The position numbers and the translations under genes were made by a program. The notes beneath the pieces were generated by a model. The model was not told the origin of the DNA and did no database searches. It saw nothing but the letters and a program-made list of their open reading frames with translations. A stretch of DNA of 64,000 bases from Streptomyces sp. SDr-06 (GTDB lineage: Bacteria > Actinomycetota > Actinomycetes > Streptomycetales > Streptomycetaceae), in the NCBI RefSeq assembly GCF_003324565.1, contig NZ_QOLA01000027.1, positions 33,891 through 97,890 on the forward strand. Reading direction: 5' to 3'. Shown piece by piece: positions 32,496-41,732 of the stretch (the stretch's first letter is position 1; each line of letters begins with the position of its first letter).

Positions 32496-32831
32496 CTACA
32501 GACGCCAGCCGCGGATCCTCTCGGCGCAGGTGAACACGTCGGCTCCCGCGCGTACTTCACGGGCGAGGTCGATGAAACCGCCGTAGGGCTCGACGAGCCC
32601 TTCGCCACAGGCCCGCATGTAGGAGATCGCGATGAGCGCGGCGAAGGCCGGGTTGCGTGCGGGCAGCGGTCGCACGCTGACGATCTCGTGGAAGAGCGCC
32701 GCCGCGCGCCAGGAGGCATCGGGTAGGTAACCGAGCCATGGAGTGTTGACCTTGTGGCGCGCCACCGCGGCGACCAGGCCGGAGAAGTCGCTGACGTCGA
32801 GGGCTTTGGGCAGGAACGCGGCCTGCTTCAC
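32496..32831 (-). CDS. Doc/Fic-like toxin-type protein without canonical Fic motif
   Basis: 111 residues: KALDVSDFSGLVAAVARHKV, RAAALFHEIVSVRPLPARNP, FAALIAISYMRACGEGLVEP and LAREVRAGADVFTCAERIRG. The layout matches the short Streptomyces proteins annotated as Fic-family toxin components. The catalytic HxFx(D/N)GNxR motif is not present: HEIVSVRPLPARN sits where it would be expected to start. GTG 32831 follows GGAAAGG. No antitoxin gene is adjacent, so it may be an orphan or have another role. Confidence 0.7.
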   Translation of the reverse strand: MKQAAFLPKALDVSDFSGLVAAVARHKVNTPWLGYLPDASWRAAALFHEIVSVRPLPARNPAFAALIAISYMRACGEGLVEPYGGFIDLAREVRAGADVFTCAERIRGWRL

Positions 32832-33023
32832 AGTGTGACCTTTCCGTACCCGTCCGGCCGGGCCTGTCTGGTGGCCACGATGCTCAGGCGGAGGTCCGTG
32901 ATCACTGATCCCGGCGGGACCCAGACCGGCCACGCCACGTATTGCAAGCGCATGACAGCTCCGGCACAGCCCCTTGACGCACCTCCCGTGGACTTATTTT
33001 CTTTCCACACACAACTTGGAGGT

Positions 33024-34586
33024 GTGACCGTGCTCCGCCCCTTCGCCTTGGCCCTCGCCGCGCTTGCCGGTGCCGCCCAACTTGCTCCAGCCGGTCCCGC
33101 GTTGGCTGCGCCGACCACGTACTACGTCGACTGCTCCGCCGCGACGAACGGCACCGGCTCCCTGACGTCCCCGATCAACTCCATGCCGGCGGCCAACGCC
33201 CTGACCCTCGCGCCGGGCGACGCCCTGCTGTTCAAGCGCGGGGTCACGTGCAAGGGCCAGCTGTACGCGCGCTTTTCCGGGTCGGTGAGCGCGCCCGTCA
33301 CGTACGGGAGATACGGGACGGGGGGTGCCGCCCGCATCGATGCGAACGGCAACTACGCCGCGGTCTGGCTCAAGAACGCGTCGTACGTGACCGTCCAGGA
33401 CCTGGAGCTGATCGCGCCCGGCGACAACACGACCGCACGCCGCGGTGTATGGGCACAGGCCGTCGACTCCGGAGACCTGACCGGAGTCGTCCTTCAGCGT
33501 CTCGACATCCACGACGTGCGCGGCACACTTCCCGCCAAGACGGGTGGCGCCGCCGCCAACGGGAAGTACGCGGGAGCGTCCGGCGGCATCGTCGTCGAAG
33601 CGCTCGGGAGCACAACCCCTTCCGCCTTCAAGGGGATGCGGATCGCCGACAACGACATTCACGGCGTGGACCGGGCCGGCATCTACTTCTGGTCGAACTG
33701 GTGCCGCAGACCGGACATGGTCGGCTTCTGGACCTCGCTGTGCACCGCTGCCTGGCATCCTCACACCGGGACCGTGATCCAGGACAACACCCTCACCGAC
33801 ATCGGCGGCGACGGCCTCGTCGTCAAGACCAGCAGCGACGCACTGGTGCAGCGCAACGACCTGGACGAGTTCAACGAACGTGCCGGCTCCGTCAACGCGG
33901 GCATGTGGACGGCCAACAGCGACTGGGTCACCTTCCAGTACAACCGGTCCGCCCACGGCAACACCACCGCGGACGGTCAGGCATACGACGTCGACCACTC
34001 CACGAACCACATCACGTTCCAGTACAACGTGTCCCACGACAACGCAGGCGGTTTCTTCCTGCTGTGCCCCTACGGCGCCGGCGTGCCGGGGCAGAGCAAG
34101 GACTTCGTGATTCGCTACAACCTCTCGGTGAACGACCACGCCCGCACGTTCCAGGTGTGCGCCGGCGGCCTGGTGCGCGGGCAGATCTACAACAACACGG
34201 TCCAGCTGCCCGACGACTCCCACCACCAGATCGTCACGGAATCCGATGCGAAGGACAACGAGTTGGACGTTGCCTTCACCAACAACCTGCTCCGGGGCGG
34301 CAGTTCGCCGGCCTCGGCGCAGTGGACGCTGAACGACTCGTCGTTCCGCATCGACCACAATCTCCTCTATCAGGTGCCCGTCCCGGCCGCCGCGACCGCC
34401 ACCGTCACCTCGGCACCCCTGCTCGCCGCGCCCTCCGCCACGTCGCACGACCCGGCCGCTTTCAAGCTGCTGCCCGGCTCTCCCGCGCTCGGCTCGGGCA
34501 GCCCGATATCCGGCAACGGCGGCCGGGACTACTTCGGGGCCCCCCTCGCCTCCCCGCCCTCCATCGGCTTCCACGAAGGACCCTGA
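33024..34586 (+). CDS. Secreted right-handed beta-helix protein (pectate lyase-like)
   Basis: 520 residues with a signal peptide (about 1-30, ending ALA) and a parallel beta-helix of many short strands: repeated patterns such as VTVQDLELI, MRIADNDIHGVDRAGIYFWS, TVIQDNTLTDIGGDGLVVKT and ITFQYNVSHDNAGGF. It resembles polysaccharide lyases/hydrolases of the pectate-lyase superfamily but I cannot place catalytic residues. GTG 33024 follows TTGGAGG. It heads a five-gene operon with a sugar-type transporter and catabolic enzymes, implying it degrades an extracellular polysaccharide whose products are imported. Confidence 0.88.
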   Translation: MTVLRPFALALAALAGAAQLAPAGPALAAPTTYYVDCSAATNGTGSLTSPINSMPAANALTLAPGDALLFKRGVTCKGQLYARFSGSVSAPVTYGRYGTGGAARIDANGNYAAVWLKNASYVTVQDLELIAPGDNTTARRGVWAQAVDSGDLTGVVLQRLDIHDVRGTLPAKTGGAAANGKYAGASGGIVVEALGSTTPSAFKGMRIADNDIHGVDRAGIYFWSNWCRRPDMVGFWTSLCTAAWHPHTGTVIQDNTLTDIGGDGLVVKTSSDALVQRNDLDEFNERAGSVNAGMWTANSDWVTFQYNRSAHGNTTADGQAYDVDHSTNHITFQYNVSHDNAGGFFLLCPYGAGVPGQSKDFVIRYNLSVNDHARTFQVCAGGLVRGQIYNNTVQLPDDSHHQIVTESDAKDNELDVAFTNNLLRGGSSPASAQWTLNDSSFRIDHNLLYQVPVPAAATATVTSAPLLAAPSATSHDPAAFKLLPGSPALGSGSPISGNGGRDYFGAPLASPPSIGFHEGP

Positions 34587-34593
34587 CGCTTCC

Positions 34594-35946
34594 ATGACCA
34601 CCACCCCTTCCCTTACGAGCGCCCCGGCCCCCGGGGGCATCAGCCCCGAGAGAGCGCGGTTCGCCAGGCGCTGGACGCCGCGGCTGGTCGCATTCGGCGA
34701 GTTCATCGACGGTTACGACCTGCTCGTCATGGGCTCGGCCCTGCTCTTCCTCAAACCCGCCTTCGACTTGACGGCGGGGCAGGTCGGCTGGCTCGGGGCC
34801 ATCGCGTTCATCGGTGCGGCGGTCGGCCTCGTCGTGTTCGGCGACCTCTCCGACCGGTGCGGACGCAAGGTCATCTTCGTCATCAACCTGGTCTTCTTCG
34901 TCGTCGCCTCGCTCGCCGCCGCGTTCGTCACCGAGGTCTGGCAGCTGATGCTGGCCCGGTTCTTGATCGGGGTCGCCGTCGGCATGGACATCCCGACCTC
35001 ACACGCGTTCCTCACGGAGATCGCGCCGAAGGCCCGGCGCGGCCGGATCGCGGGCTCGCTACCGAACATGATGTGGCTGGGCGGCGCGATCACCAGCGTG
35101 CTGATCGCGCTCACGCTGCGCGACGTGGCGGGCGCGAACACCTGGCGCTGGCTGTTCGGGCTCGCCGCGATCCCTGCGCTCGTCGTGCTGATTGCCCGTC
35201 AGTTCCTGCCCGAATCGCCGCGCTGGCTGCGGGCGCAGGGGCGCCACGAGGAGGCTCGTCAGGTGTTCGCACTGCTCGGTGTCGAGGAGCCGCCCGCACC
35301 GGCCGGACCCGTCGAGAAGAAGCGGGACCTGGGGGAACTGTTCGGCCAAGGTGCCGGACGGCGGCTCGCTGCCGTCACCGGCTTCTTCGCGCTGCAGGCC
35401 TTTGGCGGCGCCGTCGCCACCGTCGCGGGCCCGCTCGTGATGGAGGCCAGTGGTATCGGCGCGAAGAACTCGCTGTGGTTCTCGCTGGCCGGATTCGCCG
35501 CGGGCCTGATCGCGGTCGTCGCGGGCGCCCAGCTCATCGACCGCGTCAACCGCAGGACCCTGGGCATCTGGGCCTGCCTCGGCGTCTTCGCCGCCGGCCT
35601 CGGCATCGCTTTCCTCGGCCCGAAGGCCTACGGACTTCTGCTGACGTTCTACGTCCTGTACTCCCTGCTCACATGGTTCGGACCCGGCGTCCTCTCCTGG
35701 GTGTGGTCGTCGGAGGCGTTCCCGACACACCTGCGCGGTATCGGGTCCGGCATCGCCCAGGCCGTCACTCGCCTGATGATCGCCCTGAACGTGGTGCTCG
35801 TCCCCAACCTCCTGGAAAGGTTCGGGCTGCGGACCGTCGCCCTCTACGCATGTGCCTATGTGCTGGCCGCGATCATCGTCGCGGCCTCGCCGTTCCTCGC
35901 CACCACCGGAAAAGAACTGGAGGAAGTCAACGTGCATCAGGCATAG
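34594..35946 (+). CDS. MFS sugar-type transporter
   Basis: 450 residues with 12 membrane helices and sugar-porter motifs: D-R-x-G-R variant (GDLSDRCGRKVIFV) between helices 2 and 3, FLPESPRWLRAQGRHEEA after helix 6, and SEAFPTHLRGIGSGIAQA in the second half. It belongs to the aromatic-acid/sugar porter side of the MFS. ATG 34594 lies 7 bp after the beta-helix gene stop, so it is in the same operon. It probably imports the oligosaccharide or sugar acid released by that enzyme. Confidence 0.93.
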   Translation: MTTTPSLTSAPAPGGISPERARFARRWTPRLVAFGEFIDGYDLLVMGSALLFLKPAFDLTAGQVGWLGAIAFIGAAVGLVVFGDLSDRCGRKVIFVINLVFFVVASLAAAFVTEVWQLMLARFLIGVAVGMDIPTSHAFLTEIAPKARRGRIAGSLPNMMWLGGAITSVLIALTLRDVAGANTWRWLFGLAAIPALVVLIARQFLPESPRWLRAQGRHEEARQVFALLGVEEPPAPAGPVEKKRDLGELFGQGAGRRLAAVTGFFALQAFGGAVATVAGPLVMEASGIGAKNSLWFSLAGFAAGLIAVVAGAQLIDRVNRRTLGIWACLGVFAAGLGIAFLGPKAYGLLLTFYVLYSLLTWFGPGVLSWVWSSEAFPTHLRGIGSGIAQAVTRLMIALNVVLVPNLLERFGLRTVALYACAYVLAAIIVAASPFLATTGKELEEVNVHQA

Positions 35947-35984
35947 CCGAGTTGAGAGAACCCCGAACCCAGGAACGGAGCCAC

Positions 35985-37190
35985 GTGACCGACGACCACC
36001 GCACACCCGCGGGCCTGCGCCGTGCCAACACCGCCGCCGCACTGCGAGCCGTACTCGACGCGGGTCCTCTGCCCCGCGCCGACCTGACCGAGCGCCTCGG
36101 CCTGGCGGCGGGCACGGTCAGCCGGATCGTGGCGCCTCTGGTCGCCGCCGGTCTGCTGCGCGAGCTGCCCGCGGTGCCCGGCGCCGGCGGCCGTCCCCGG
36201 ATACCCGTCGATCTGGTGCCCCGTGCGCGGTATGCGATCGGCGTGCATGTGGGGCGGCAGCGTACGACCGCGGGCCTGGTAGATCTTCGGGGCCGAGTCC
36301 ATCAGGTGCGTACTCACGAGCGGAGCCCGGGACACATACCCCAACTCATCGAGGGAGCAGCCGACTTGGTGACGGACCTGCGCAAGGAGGCGGGCACCGT
36401 GCCCGTACTCGGTGTCGGGGTGGCGACCGGTGGCTGGGTCGAGCCGGCCACCGGAGTCGTCGTCGACAACGAGGCGCTGGGCTGGCGGAACGTGCCGCTG
36501 CGCGCGCTCCTGACCCGGGCACTCGGCCCGGACCTGCCGGTCCTGGTGGACTCGGGTGCCCGCGCCCAGGCCACCGCCGAGGTCTGGTTCGGGTGCGCGC
36601 GCGGCGCCGAGACATCGGTGCACCTGTTCACCGGCAACGTGATCGACGCGGCCCTCGCCATGGGCCGCCGGATCCACACGGGGGCGCGGTCCGCCGCCGG
36701 AATGATCGGGCACCTGCCGGTCGGCGCGGCCGGCCCGGCCTGTGCGTGCGGTCGCCGCGGCGTGCTCCAGGCCGTGGCATCCGACCGAGCCGTGGTCGAC
36801 GCCGCGGCCAACGCGGGGATCGTGACGGCGGACGAGGGTCTCGCCCGACTCCACGTCCTGGCGGCCACCGGGACGGAAGCGGCCGACAGGCTGCTGCGCG
36901 AACGGGCCCGGCAGATCGGCACGGCCGTCGCCCACCTCGTGGACCTCTTCGATCCCTCCCTGATCGTCCTGTCCGGCGGGGTCCTGCCCTACACGGACGA
37001 AGTACGCGACGAAGCGGCCCGCCTCGTCGGCGGCTCCTGGGAACCCGACCGTGTCCGGCCCACCGCGCTCGGCCCGCACGCACTGGCCGCCTCCTCCGGA
37101 GCGCTGCTCCTGTCGGCCTACTACGCCGACCCGTTGGCCTACGAGACCGCGGATGCCACGCGCGTGGCGGAAAGGCCGGGCCGGCCGTGA
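35985..37190 (+). CDS. ROK-family regulator
   Basis: 401 residues: an N-terminal winged helix (about 10-65, RANTAAALRAVLDAGPLPRA, GLAAGTVSRIVAPLV) and a ROK domain (IGVHVGRQRTTAGLVDLRG, ALGWRNVPL, MGRRIHTGARSAAGMIGHLP). The zinc-binding region reads CACGRRGVLQAVAS, which keeps two cysteines but not the third of the usual CxCGxxGCxE. GTG 35985 follows AGGAACGGAG. It sits mid-operon and should repress the operon until its sugar ligand binds. Confidence 0.92.
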   Translation: MTDDHRTPAGLRRANTAAALRAVLDAGPLPRADLTERLGLAAGTVSRIVAPLVAAGLLRELPAVPGAGGRPRIPVDLVPRARYAIGVHVGRQRTTAGLVDLRGRVHQVRTHERSPGHIPQLIEGAADLVTDLRKEAGTVPVLGVGVATGGWVEPATGVVVDNEALGWRNVPLRALLTRALGPDLPVLVDSGARAQATAEVWFGCARGAETSVHLFTGNVIDAALAMGRRIHTGARSAAGMIGHLPVGAAGPACACGRRGVLQAVASDRAVVDAAANAGIVTADEGLARLHVLAATGTEAADRLLRERARQIGTAVAHLVDLFDPSLIVLSGGVLPYTDEVRDEAARLVGGSWEPDRVRPTALGPHALAASSGALLLSAYYADPLAYETADATRVAERPGRP

Positions 37191-38227
37191 CCACAGCGCC
37201 CGCCGACGCGTCATGTACCGTTCCGCGCCGTCCGATCCGCGTCCGCGTCACCGAGCGCACGACCTGGCTCTTGGTCCAACAGGGATGCGGGTGGGGCGAA
37301 ATGTCGGACATCCCGGAGGCCGAGGCTGCCCGTCTGCTCACGATGGCGGCAGCGAGCAGTGCCCTCCTGCCCGACACGTTCGACGGCCGCACTGTGGCAG
37401 GAGGCCTGCGCACGGCCGAGGCGGACGCGGCCGCACGGCAGGCGGGCCTGCCCCTCGCGGACTGGCTGGCCGAGCGAACCGGCCGCCCGGTGCTGCGCAG
37501 GACGATCCCGCTCTACGCCAACATCAACCGCACGCTGCGCACGCGCACCCCGCAGGCCGCCGCCGACACAGCCCGTCAGGCGATCGCAGCGGGTTATGCG
37601 ACGGTCAAGGTCGCCCCCTTCGACGGGTTCACCGGCTCTGACCGGATCGCCCGCGGCTTGGACATCGCGCGAGCCGTCCGCGAGGCCATCGGCCCGGAGC
37701 GGACCCTCCTGCTGGACGCACACCACCTGCTGACGGCCGATCAACTGACCAAGCACGCAGCGGCGTTCACCGACCTTCGACTGGGCTGGCTGGAGGACGC
37801 GGTCCGCCTCGACGACATCGAGGGCCTACGCCGCGTCCGCGCGGCGATCGACGCGCCCCTGGCCGGCGGGGAGTTCGCGGCCACCCCTGCCCAGGTGCTG
37901 CCCGCACTGCGGTCGGGCGCGCTGGACGTGTTGATGCCGGACGTGAAGCACGCGGGAGGCCCCCTGCACGTCCTGCGGCTCGCGGCTCTGGCAGCGGAGC
38001 ACGGGGTCGCCCTCTCACCCCACAACCCGAGCGGCCCGGTGGCGACGGCGGCCAGCGCCCACGTCAGCGCGCTTCTGCCGTCCGACGGGCCGCCCCTGGA
38101 GGTCATGTTCGGCGAGGTGCCCTGGCGCCCAGCGACGGTCACGCCGCCGGAACCCATCACGGGGGCGACCTACGAGCTCCGTCCGGAACCGGGGATCGGC
38201 ATCACGCCCCGTACGACAGAAAGGTGA
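37187..38227 (+). CDS. Enolase-superfamily enzyme (mandelate racemase/MLE type)
   Basis: 346 residues. Metal ligands are seen as D in LLLDAHHLL, E in WLEDAV and E in LAGGEFA; a general base lysine may be the one in TVKVAPF and the second in MPDVKHAGG, with Ser-Pro-His-Asn-Pro (ALSPHNPSGP) near the end. The family includes sugar-acid dehydratases and epimerases. GTG 37187 overlaps the ROK stop (GTGA). In this operon a dehydratase of a sugar acid derived from the polysaccharide is the best guess. Confidence 0.88.
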   Translation: MTTAPADASCTVPRRPIRVRVTERTTWLLVQQGCGWGEMSDIPEAEAARLLTMAAASSALLPDTFDGRTVAGGLRTAEADAAARQAGLPLADWLAERTGRPVLRRTIPLYANINRTLRTRTPQAAADTARQAIAAGYATVKVAPFDGFTGSDRIARGLDIARAVREAIGPERTLLLDAHHLLTADQLTKHAAAFTDLRLGWLEDAVRLDDIEGLRRVRAAIDAPLAGGEFAATPAQVLPALRSGALDVLMPDVKHAGGPLHVLRLAALAAEHGVALSPHNPSGPVATAASAHVSALLPSDGPPLEVMFGEVPWRPATVTPPEPITGATYELRPEPGIGITPRTTER

Positions 38228-38232
38228 ACACC

Positions 38233-38967
38233 ATGACCACCGCACTCGTCATCGGTGCAGCGGGTGGCATAGGCCGGGCCGTCGTCGCCCGCCTGATCGC
38301 CGACGGTACGACCGTCGTCGCCGTGGACCGGGATCCTGCCGTGGCCCAACTCCCTGGCGTAGCGGTTTCGTTCACAGGCGACGCGACCGACGAAGACCTG
38401 CTCGCCGCAGCCTTGGACGCGGCCCCCGAACCTCCTTCGATGCTCGTACACGCGGTGCTCAGCGAACATCGGGCCCCGCTGGGGGAGCTGGAGCCCCGGC
38501 ATTGGCACCGGGTGTTCAACGAGGGGCTCGTGTCAGCGTGGCAAGCGGCCGCCGCACTGGTCCGGCGCAAGCCCGCCGGAGCGCCCGCGTCCATCGTCCT
38601 CGTCGGCTCGGTGCACGCGCACGGCGCCGCGCCCGGCTTCGCCCCGTACGCCGTGGCAAAGGCGGGACTTGGGGCGCTGGCGCGTGCGGCGGCCACCGAG
38701 TGGGGGCACCTCGGGGTCCGCACCAATGTGGTCGAGCCCGGTTTCGTCGCCGTGCCACGCAACGCCCACCGTTGGCGAGAGGCCACGGCGCGCGAACGCG
38801 TCCGGGCGGCCTACCCACTGGACCGCCTGTGCTCCCCCGAGGAGATCGCCGAGGTGGTCGCCTTCCTTGCGGGACCCTCGTCCTCGTACGTCAACGGGGT
38901 CTGCCTGCCGGTGGACGGAGGGGCTTTGGCCGTCCTGCCGGAGGTGCATCTTGGGCGCCGCGAGTAG
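38233..38967 (+). CDS. Short-chain dehydrogenase/reductase
   Basis: 244 residues with the nucleotide motif GAAGGIGRAVV near the start, an acidic residue after the second strand (VAVDRDPAV, favouring NAD(H)), the catalytic serine in LVGSVHAHG, and Y-x-x-x-K as YAVAKAGL. The usual NAG motif is replaced by HAVLSEH. ATG 38233 lies 5 bp after the enolase stop and follows GAAAGGTG. It ends the operon and probably oxidises a sugar or sugar-acid intermediate. Confidence 0.9.
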   Translation: MTTALVIGAAGGIGRAVVARLIADGTTVVAVDRDPAVAQLPGVAVSFTGDATDEDLLAAALDAAPEPPSMLVHAVLSEHRAPLGELEPRHWHRVFNEGLVSAWQAAAALVRRKPAGAPASIVLVGSVHAHGAAPGFAPYAVAKAGLGALARAAATEWGHLGVRTNVVEPGFVAVPRNAHRWREATARERVRAAYPLDRLCSPEEIAEVVAFLAGPSSSYVNGVCLPVDGGALAVLPEVHLGRRE

Positions 38968-39181
38968 ACGTGGGCGTCGACGCTGTCGGCATGCCGAACT
39001 TGGCACTGCAACGGTGCTCGTCGTGACTGGTGGCCAGGCCGGTCGTGGGTCTGGTCACAGTTGGCCGCGATAGACCTGGTTTCGAAGGCGGTTCGAGGTC
39101 GGCGGCGACGCGGGCGGATGGTGGGGACGGCGGCGTCGGCAGGCGGCGGCTGGGAAATTCGCTTTCGGTCGCCGGAGTGCG

Positions 39182-39988
39182 GTGATAGACAGCCGTGTGC
39201 AGAAGAATCTTGAACTCCCCGACCTGCTGCGGCTGATCGACGAGCGGGCGACGGCCTTCCGGGCCGCGATTGCCGCCGCGCCCAGCCTGGATGTGCAGGT
39301 GCCGACCTGCCCCGAGTGGACGCTGTTCGACCTGGCGCGACACGTGGGCTCGGGCCGCCCGTTCTGGTCCGCCGTCGTCGCGGCCGGTCCGGCCGACGCG
39401 CCGCCGGCCGAGGCCGTGGCGGCGCGCGCCGCGGCGCAGGCGCCCCGGGAGCGCGCGGCGTTGGTGGACTGGCTGGCCGCGTCGACGCAGGAGTTGCTGG
39501 ACACTTTGCGGGAGGCCGGCCCGGACGCCGGGTGCTGGACGTGGTGGGGCGCCTCGCAGTCGCCGCGGACCAGCGGCGCCGTCGCCCGGCACCAGCTCCA
39601 GGAGATCGCGATGCACACCTATGACGCCCAGCTCACCGTGGGCGCCGCGCAGCCGCTGCCGGCGGAGGTGGCGCTGGATGGCGTCGAGGACTTCCTGTTC
39701 ACCTGCTGCGCGTGGTCGGGCTCCTGGCCGCACGAACCGGCCGTCGTCGACTACCACGCCACCGAGGGCCGCTCCTGGCGCTTCACGGTCGAGGCGGACG
39801 GCGCCCGCGCCGTCCGCCTCCCGGCTGCCGGCGAGGGCGAGGCCCAGGCCCCGGCCGACGCCTCCGCCCGGGGTACGGCCGGTGAGCTGGTCCTGTGGTT
39901 CTACGGACGCACTTCGCTGGACTCGGTGAAGATCGACGGTGACCAGGGCATCTTCGAGCGGCTCTTCGCCTGGGACCCGACCGCGTAA
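39182..39988 (+). CDS. Maleylpyruvate isomerase/DinB-like family protein
   Basis: 268 residues. The N-terminal four-helix domain has the metal-binding-type histidines in LFDLARHVGSG and VARHQLQEIAMHTYDAQL, plus the VPTCPEWT signature of the mycothiol-dependent maleylpyruvate isomerase N-terminal family. The C-terminal domain is the small MDMPI_C type (ELVLWFYGRTSLDSVKIDG). These proteins use mycothiol in thiol transfer or isomerisation. GTG 39182 is in frame with another GTG five codons on; no strong Shine-Dalgarno. Monocistronic. Confidence 0.88.
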   Translation: MIDSRVQKNLELPDLLRLIDERATAFRAAIAAAPSLDVQVPTCPEWTLFDLARHVGSGRPFWSAVVAAGPADAPPAEAVAARAAAQAPRERAALVDWLAASTQELLDTLREAGPDAGCWTWWGASQSPRTSGAVARHQLQEIAMHTYDAQLTVGAAQPLPAEVALDGVEDFLFTCCAWSGSWPHEPAVVDYHATEGRSWRFTVEADGARAVRLPAAGEGEAQAPADASARGTAGELVLWFYGRTSLDSVKIDGDQGIFERLFAWDPTA

Positions 39989-40106
39989 GGCGTGGTCGAC
40001 GACGGTGCCCGTTCGCTGAGACGGTCTCAGGCCGCGGGGAGCAGAGCTGCTGGCGGCTGGTGAGCGGGAGCTCGTCGGCGTACTCGTCTGAGGAATCCGT
40101 GGTTGA

Positions 40107-40322
40107 TCACTGCCCCGCGGCCGGCACGGCGGGGGCGGCTGAGGCACTCCGGCCGCAGTGGCTCGGCTTGGGATCTGCGCGGTTCTGGTCGGCGTCGACG
40201 AGCCTGACCGAGTAGGCGTACGGATCCGAGTAGGCCTCGTACTCGGCTTTGGCGGCACCTTCGTAGGTGGAGGCCACGGGGTACTCGTCGCACCGCTGGC
40301 CGTAGCGGGGACCACACCAACC
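40107..40322 (-). pseudogene. NucA/NucB-type nuclease fragment
   Basis: The minus-strand frame contains RCDEYPVASTYEGAAKAEYE and YSVRLVDADQNRADP. CDEYP-ASTYEGA is the active-site signature of secreted NucA/NucB endonucleases. Upstream residues and signal peptide are missing and the C-terminus is truncated, so it is a relic. A real gene on the other strand starts at 40377. Confidence 0.7.
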
Positions 40323-40376
40323 GCGTTGGGGTGTTCTCTGTGGCACCGCGGCCGTGTGCTGGGGCAGCATCCCTGC

Positions 40377-40577
40377 ATGGTCAACTACGTGCCCTCCCCT
40401 GACGAGGTGACCGCCGCGCGGACTCCCAACGGCGGCTGGTCGAAGAAGCAGCTCGCGGAGTGGGGCGTCCCCTGGCCTCCTCCGACGGGCTGGCGCAAGC
40501 ACCTGGAGGCGAAGTGGAAGGGTGAGGACGTCGGTCCGTTGCCCCGCGAGGAGCCGGATCAGGACGGCCTGTTCTGA
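40377..40577 (+). CDS. Small conserved hypothetical protein
   Basis: 66 residues: VNYVPSPDEVTAARTPNGGW, SKKQLAEWGVPWPPPTGWRK, then a basic helix and a Pro-Glu-Asp tail. Pro/Trp-rich short proteins like this (GGWxxKQLAEWGVPWPPPxGW) recur in Streptomyces. It has no signal peptide or membrane segment and the function is unknown. ATG 40377 has a weak ribosome site (GGGGCAGC). Confidence 0.72.
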   Translation: MVNYVPSPDEVTAARTPNGGWSKKQLAEWGVPWPPPTGWRKHLEAKWKGEDVGPLPREEPDQDGLF

Positions 40578-40907
40578 AGGACCACGGCGACAACCGAGCC
40601 TGCTGACGCACGCTCGCCGTACCGTAGATCGCACGTACCAGCCGCCGCTGCGCCCGCCCTTGGGTCGGACGACAGCGTTGCATGAGCGCTCCGCTGACGG
40701 ACGCGCACGGCCGGCACCGACTCTCGACTTGGCGTTCGCGCGGCGGATGTCCGGCTGTCAAGAATGGAGTTGGACGGAGTCAGCCAGTGATTCACCGCCC
40801 ATGGCCAGGCCCCTTCGGGGCCTCTTGCCGCGGAGGCCAGGTCATTTATGAGAGTCCGTCATCAAGGCTGCGACGCGCCACCGGGACCTCGCCCCCTGGA
40901 GGCACAC
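40578..40907. other. Intergenic region without a supported gene
   Basis: Only shadow frames are present. It is the common 3' side of the hypothetical gene and the convergent ABC operon. Confidence 0.5.
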
Positions 40908-41732
40908 TCACACGTCGCGGCGCCTCACGACGAGAACGGCGAGTGCGACCGTGACCAGCGGCCAGAGCGCGTACGCCATCCAGGAGCCGGAGACCGTGGC
41001 TGTGTAGCGCAGGGATCCAGGATCCGGCTCCCAGGTCTGGACGAGCCGACTCCATGCGGCCGCCACCAGTGTGTGCTTGATGTCCGCCGACCAGCGATTG
41101 GTCTCCGAGAACATGGGGGGCAGCATCAGCAGGGTGAAGACGGCGGTGACCATGGTCCCGGCGGCGTGCCGGAGCAGAACCCCGAGGCCCAGACCGACCA
41201 GGGCGCAGACCGGGGCCAGCAACGCGGAGGCCAGCAGCGGCCGCAACACCCCGGGGTGGGTGATCGGAACGCCGGCATGGTGCCCGTCCAGGATGGCCTG
41301 GGCGACCAGGAAGGAACCGGTGGAGGCGGCCGTGCCGACCGCGGTCCACAGCGCGGCGGTGACGGCCGCCTTGGCCAGTACGACCGAGCCGCGGGCCGGG
41401 ACGGCCACGGTGGTGGTGCGGATCAGGCCGCTGCTGTACTCGCTCACGACGGTGAGGGCACCCATGCTGCTGGCGACGAGTATCAGCGTCCAGTAGCCGC
41501 CTGCCGGGTAGGCGTCGTAGGGCCGGAACTCAGCAGGTCCGGAGCCCGCGCCCTTGTCCGCCAGCGAGGCCACGGCGGCGGAGCCGATGACGAACAGGAC
41601 GGTGAGCGCGAGCGTCCACGGGGTGGAGCGCAGGGACCGGGTCTTGATCCACTCGGAGGCGAGGAGGTCGCGGAAGCGGGCGGGCACCCCGGCGGCGGGG
41701 GTGGCCTGGGGGGCGGAGGCGAGTGTGCTCAT
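40908..41732 (-). CDS. ABC transporter permease (ABC-2 type)
   Basis: 274 residues with about six membrane helices: a basic N-terminus (FRDLLASEWIKTRSLRSTPW, typical of ABC-2 permeases), YWTLILVASSMGALTVVSEY with the conserved Ser-Glu-Tyr, and LLMLPPMFSE. ATG 41732 overlaps the ATPase stop (ATGA), so the pair forms one exporter. It lies beside a divergent two-component system, as in bacitracin- or lantibiotic-type resistance systems; substrate unknown. Confidence 0.92.
   Translation of the reverse strand: MSTLASAPQATPAAGVPARFRDLLASEWIKTRSLRSTPWTLALTVLFVIGSAAVASLADKGAGSGPAEFRPYDAYPAGGYWTLILVASSMGALTVVSEYSSGLIRTTTVAVPARGSVVLAKAAVTAALWTAVGTAASTGSFLVAQAILDGHHAGVPITHPGVLRPLLASALLAPVCALVGLGLGVLLRHAAGTMVTAVFTLLMLPPMFSETNRWSADIKHTLVAAAWSRLVQTWEPDPGSLRYTATVSGSWMAYALWPLVTVALAVLVVRRRDV

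Noticed and set aside
30988..32719. 556-residue alternate minus-strand frame over the MFS gene
   Set aside because: Arg/Pro/His-rich out-of-frame reading of the same gene.
32994..34706. 570-residue minus-strand ORF opposite the beta-helix gene
   Set aside because: Composition is Val/Gly/Arg/Asp noise and the plus strand has a signal peptide, ribosome site and operon context.
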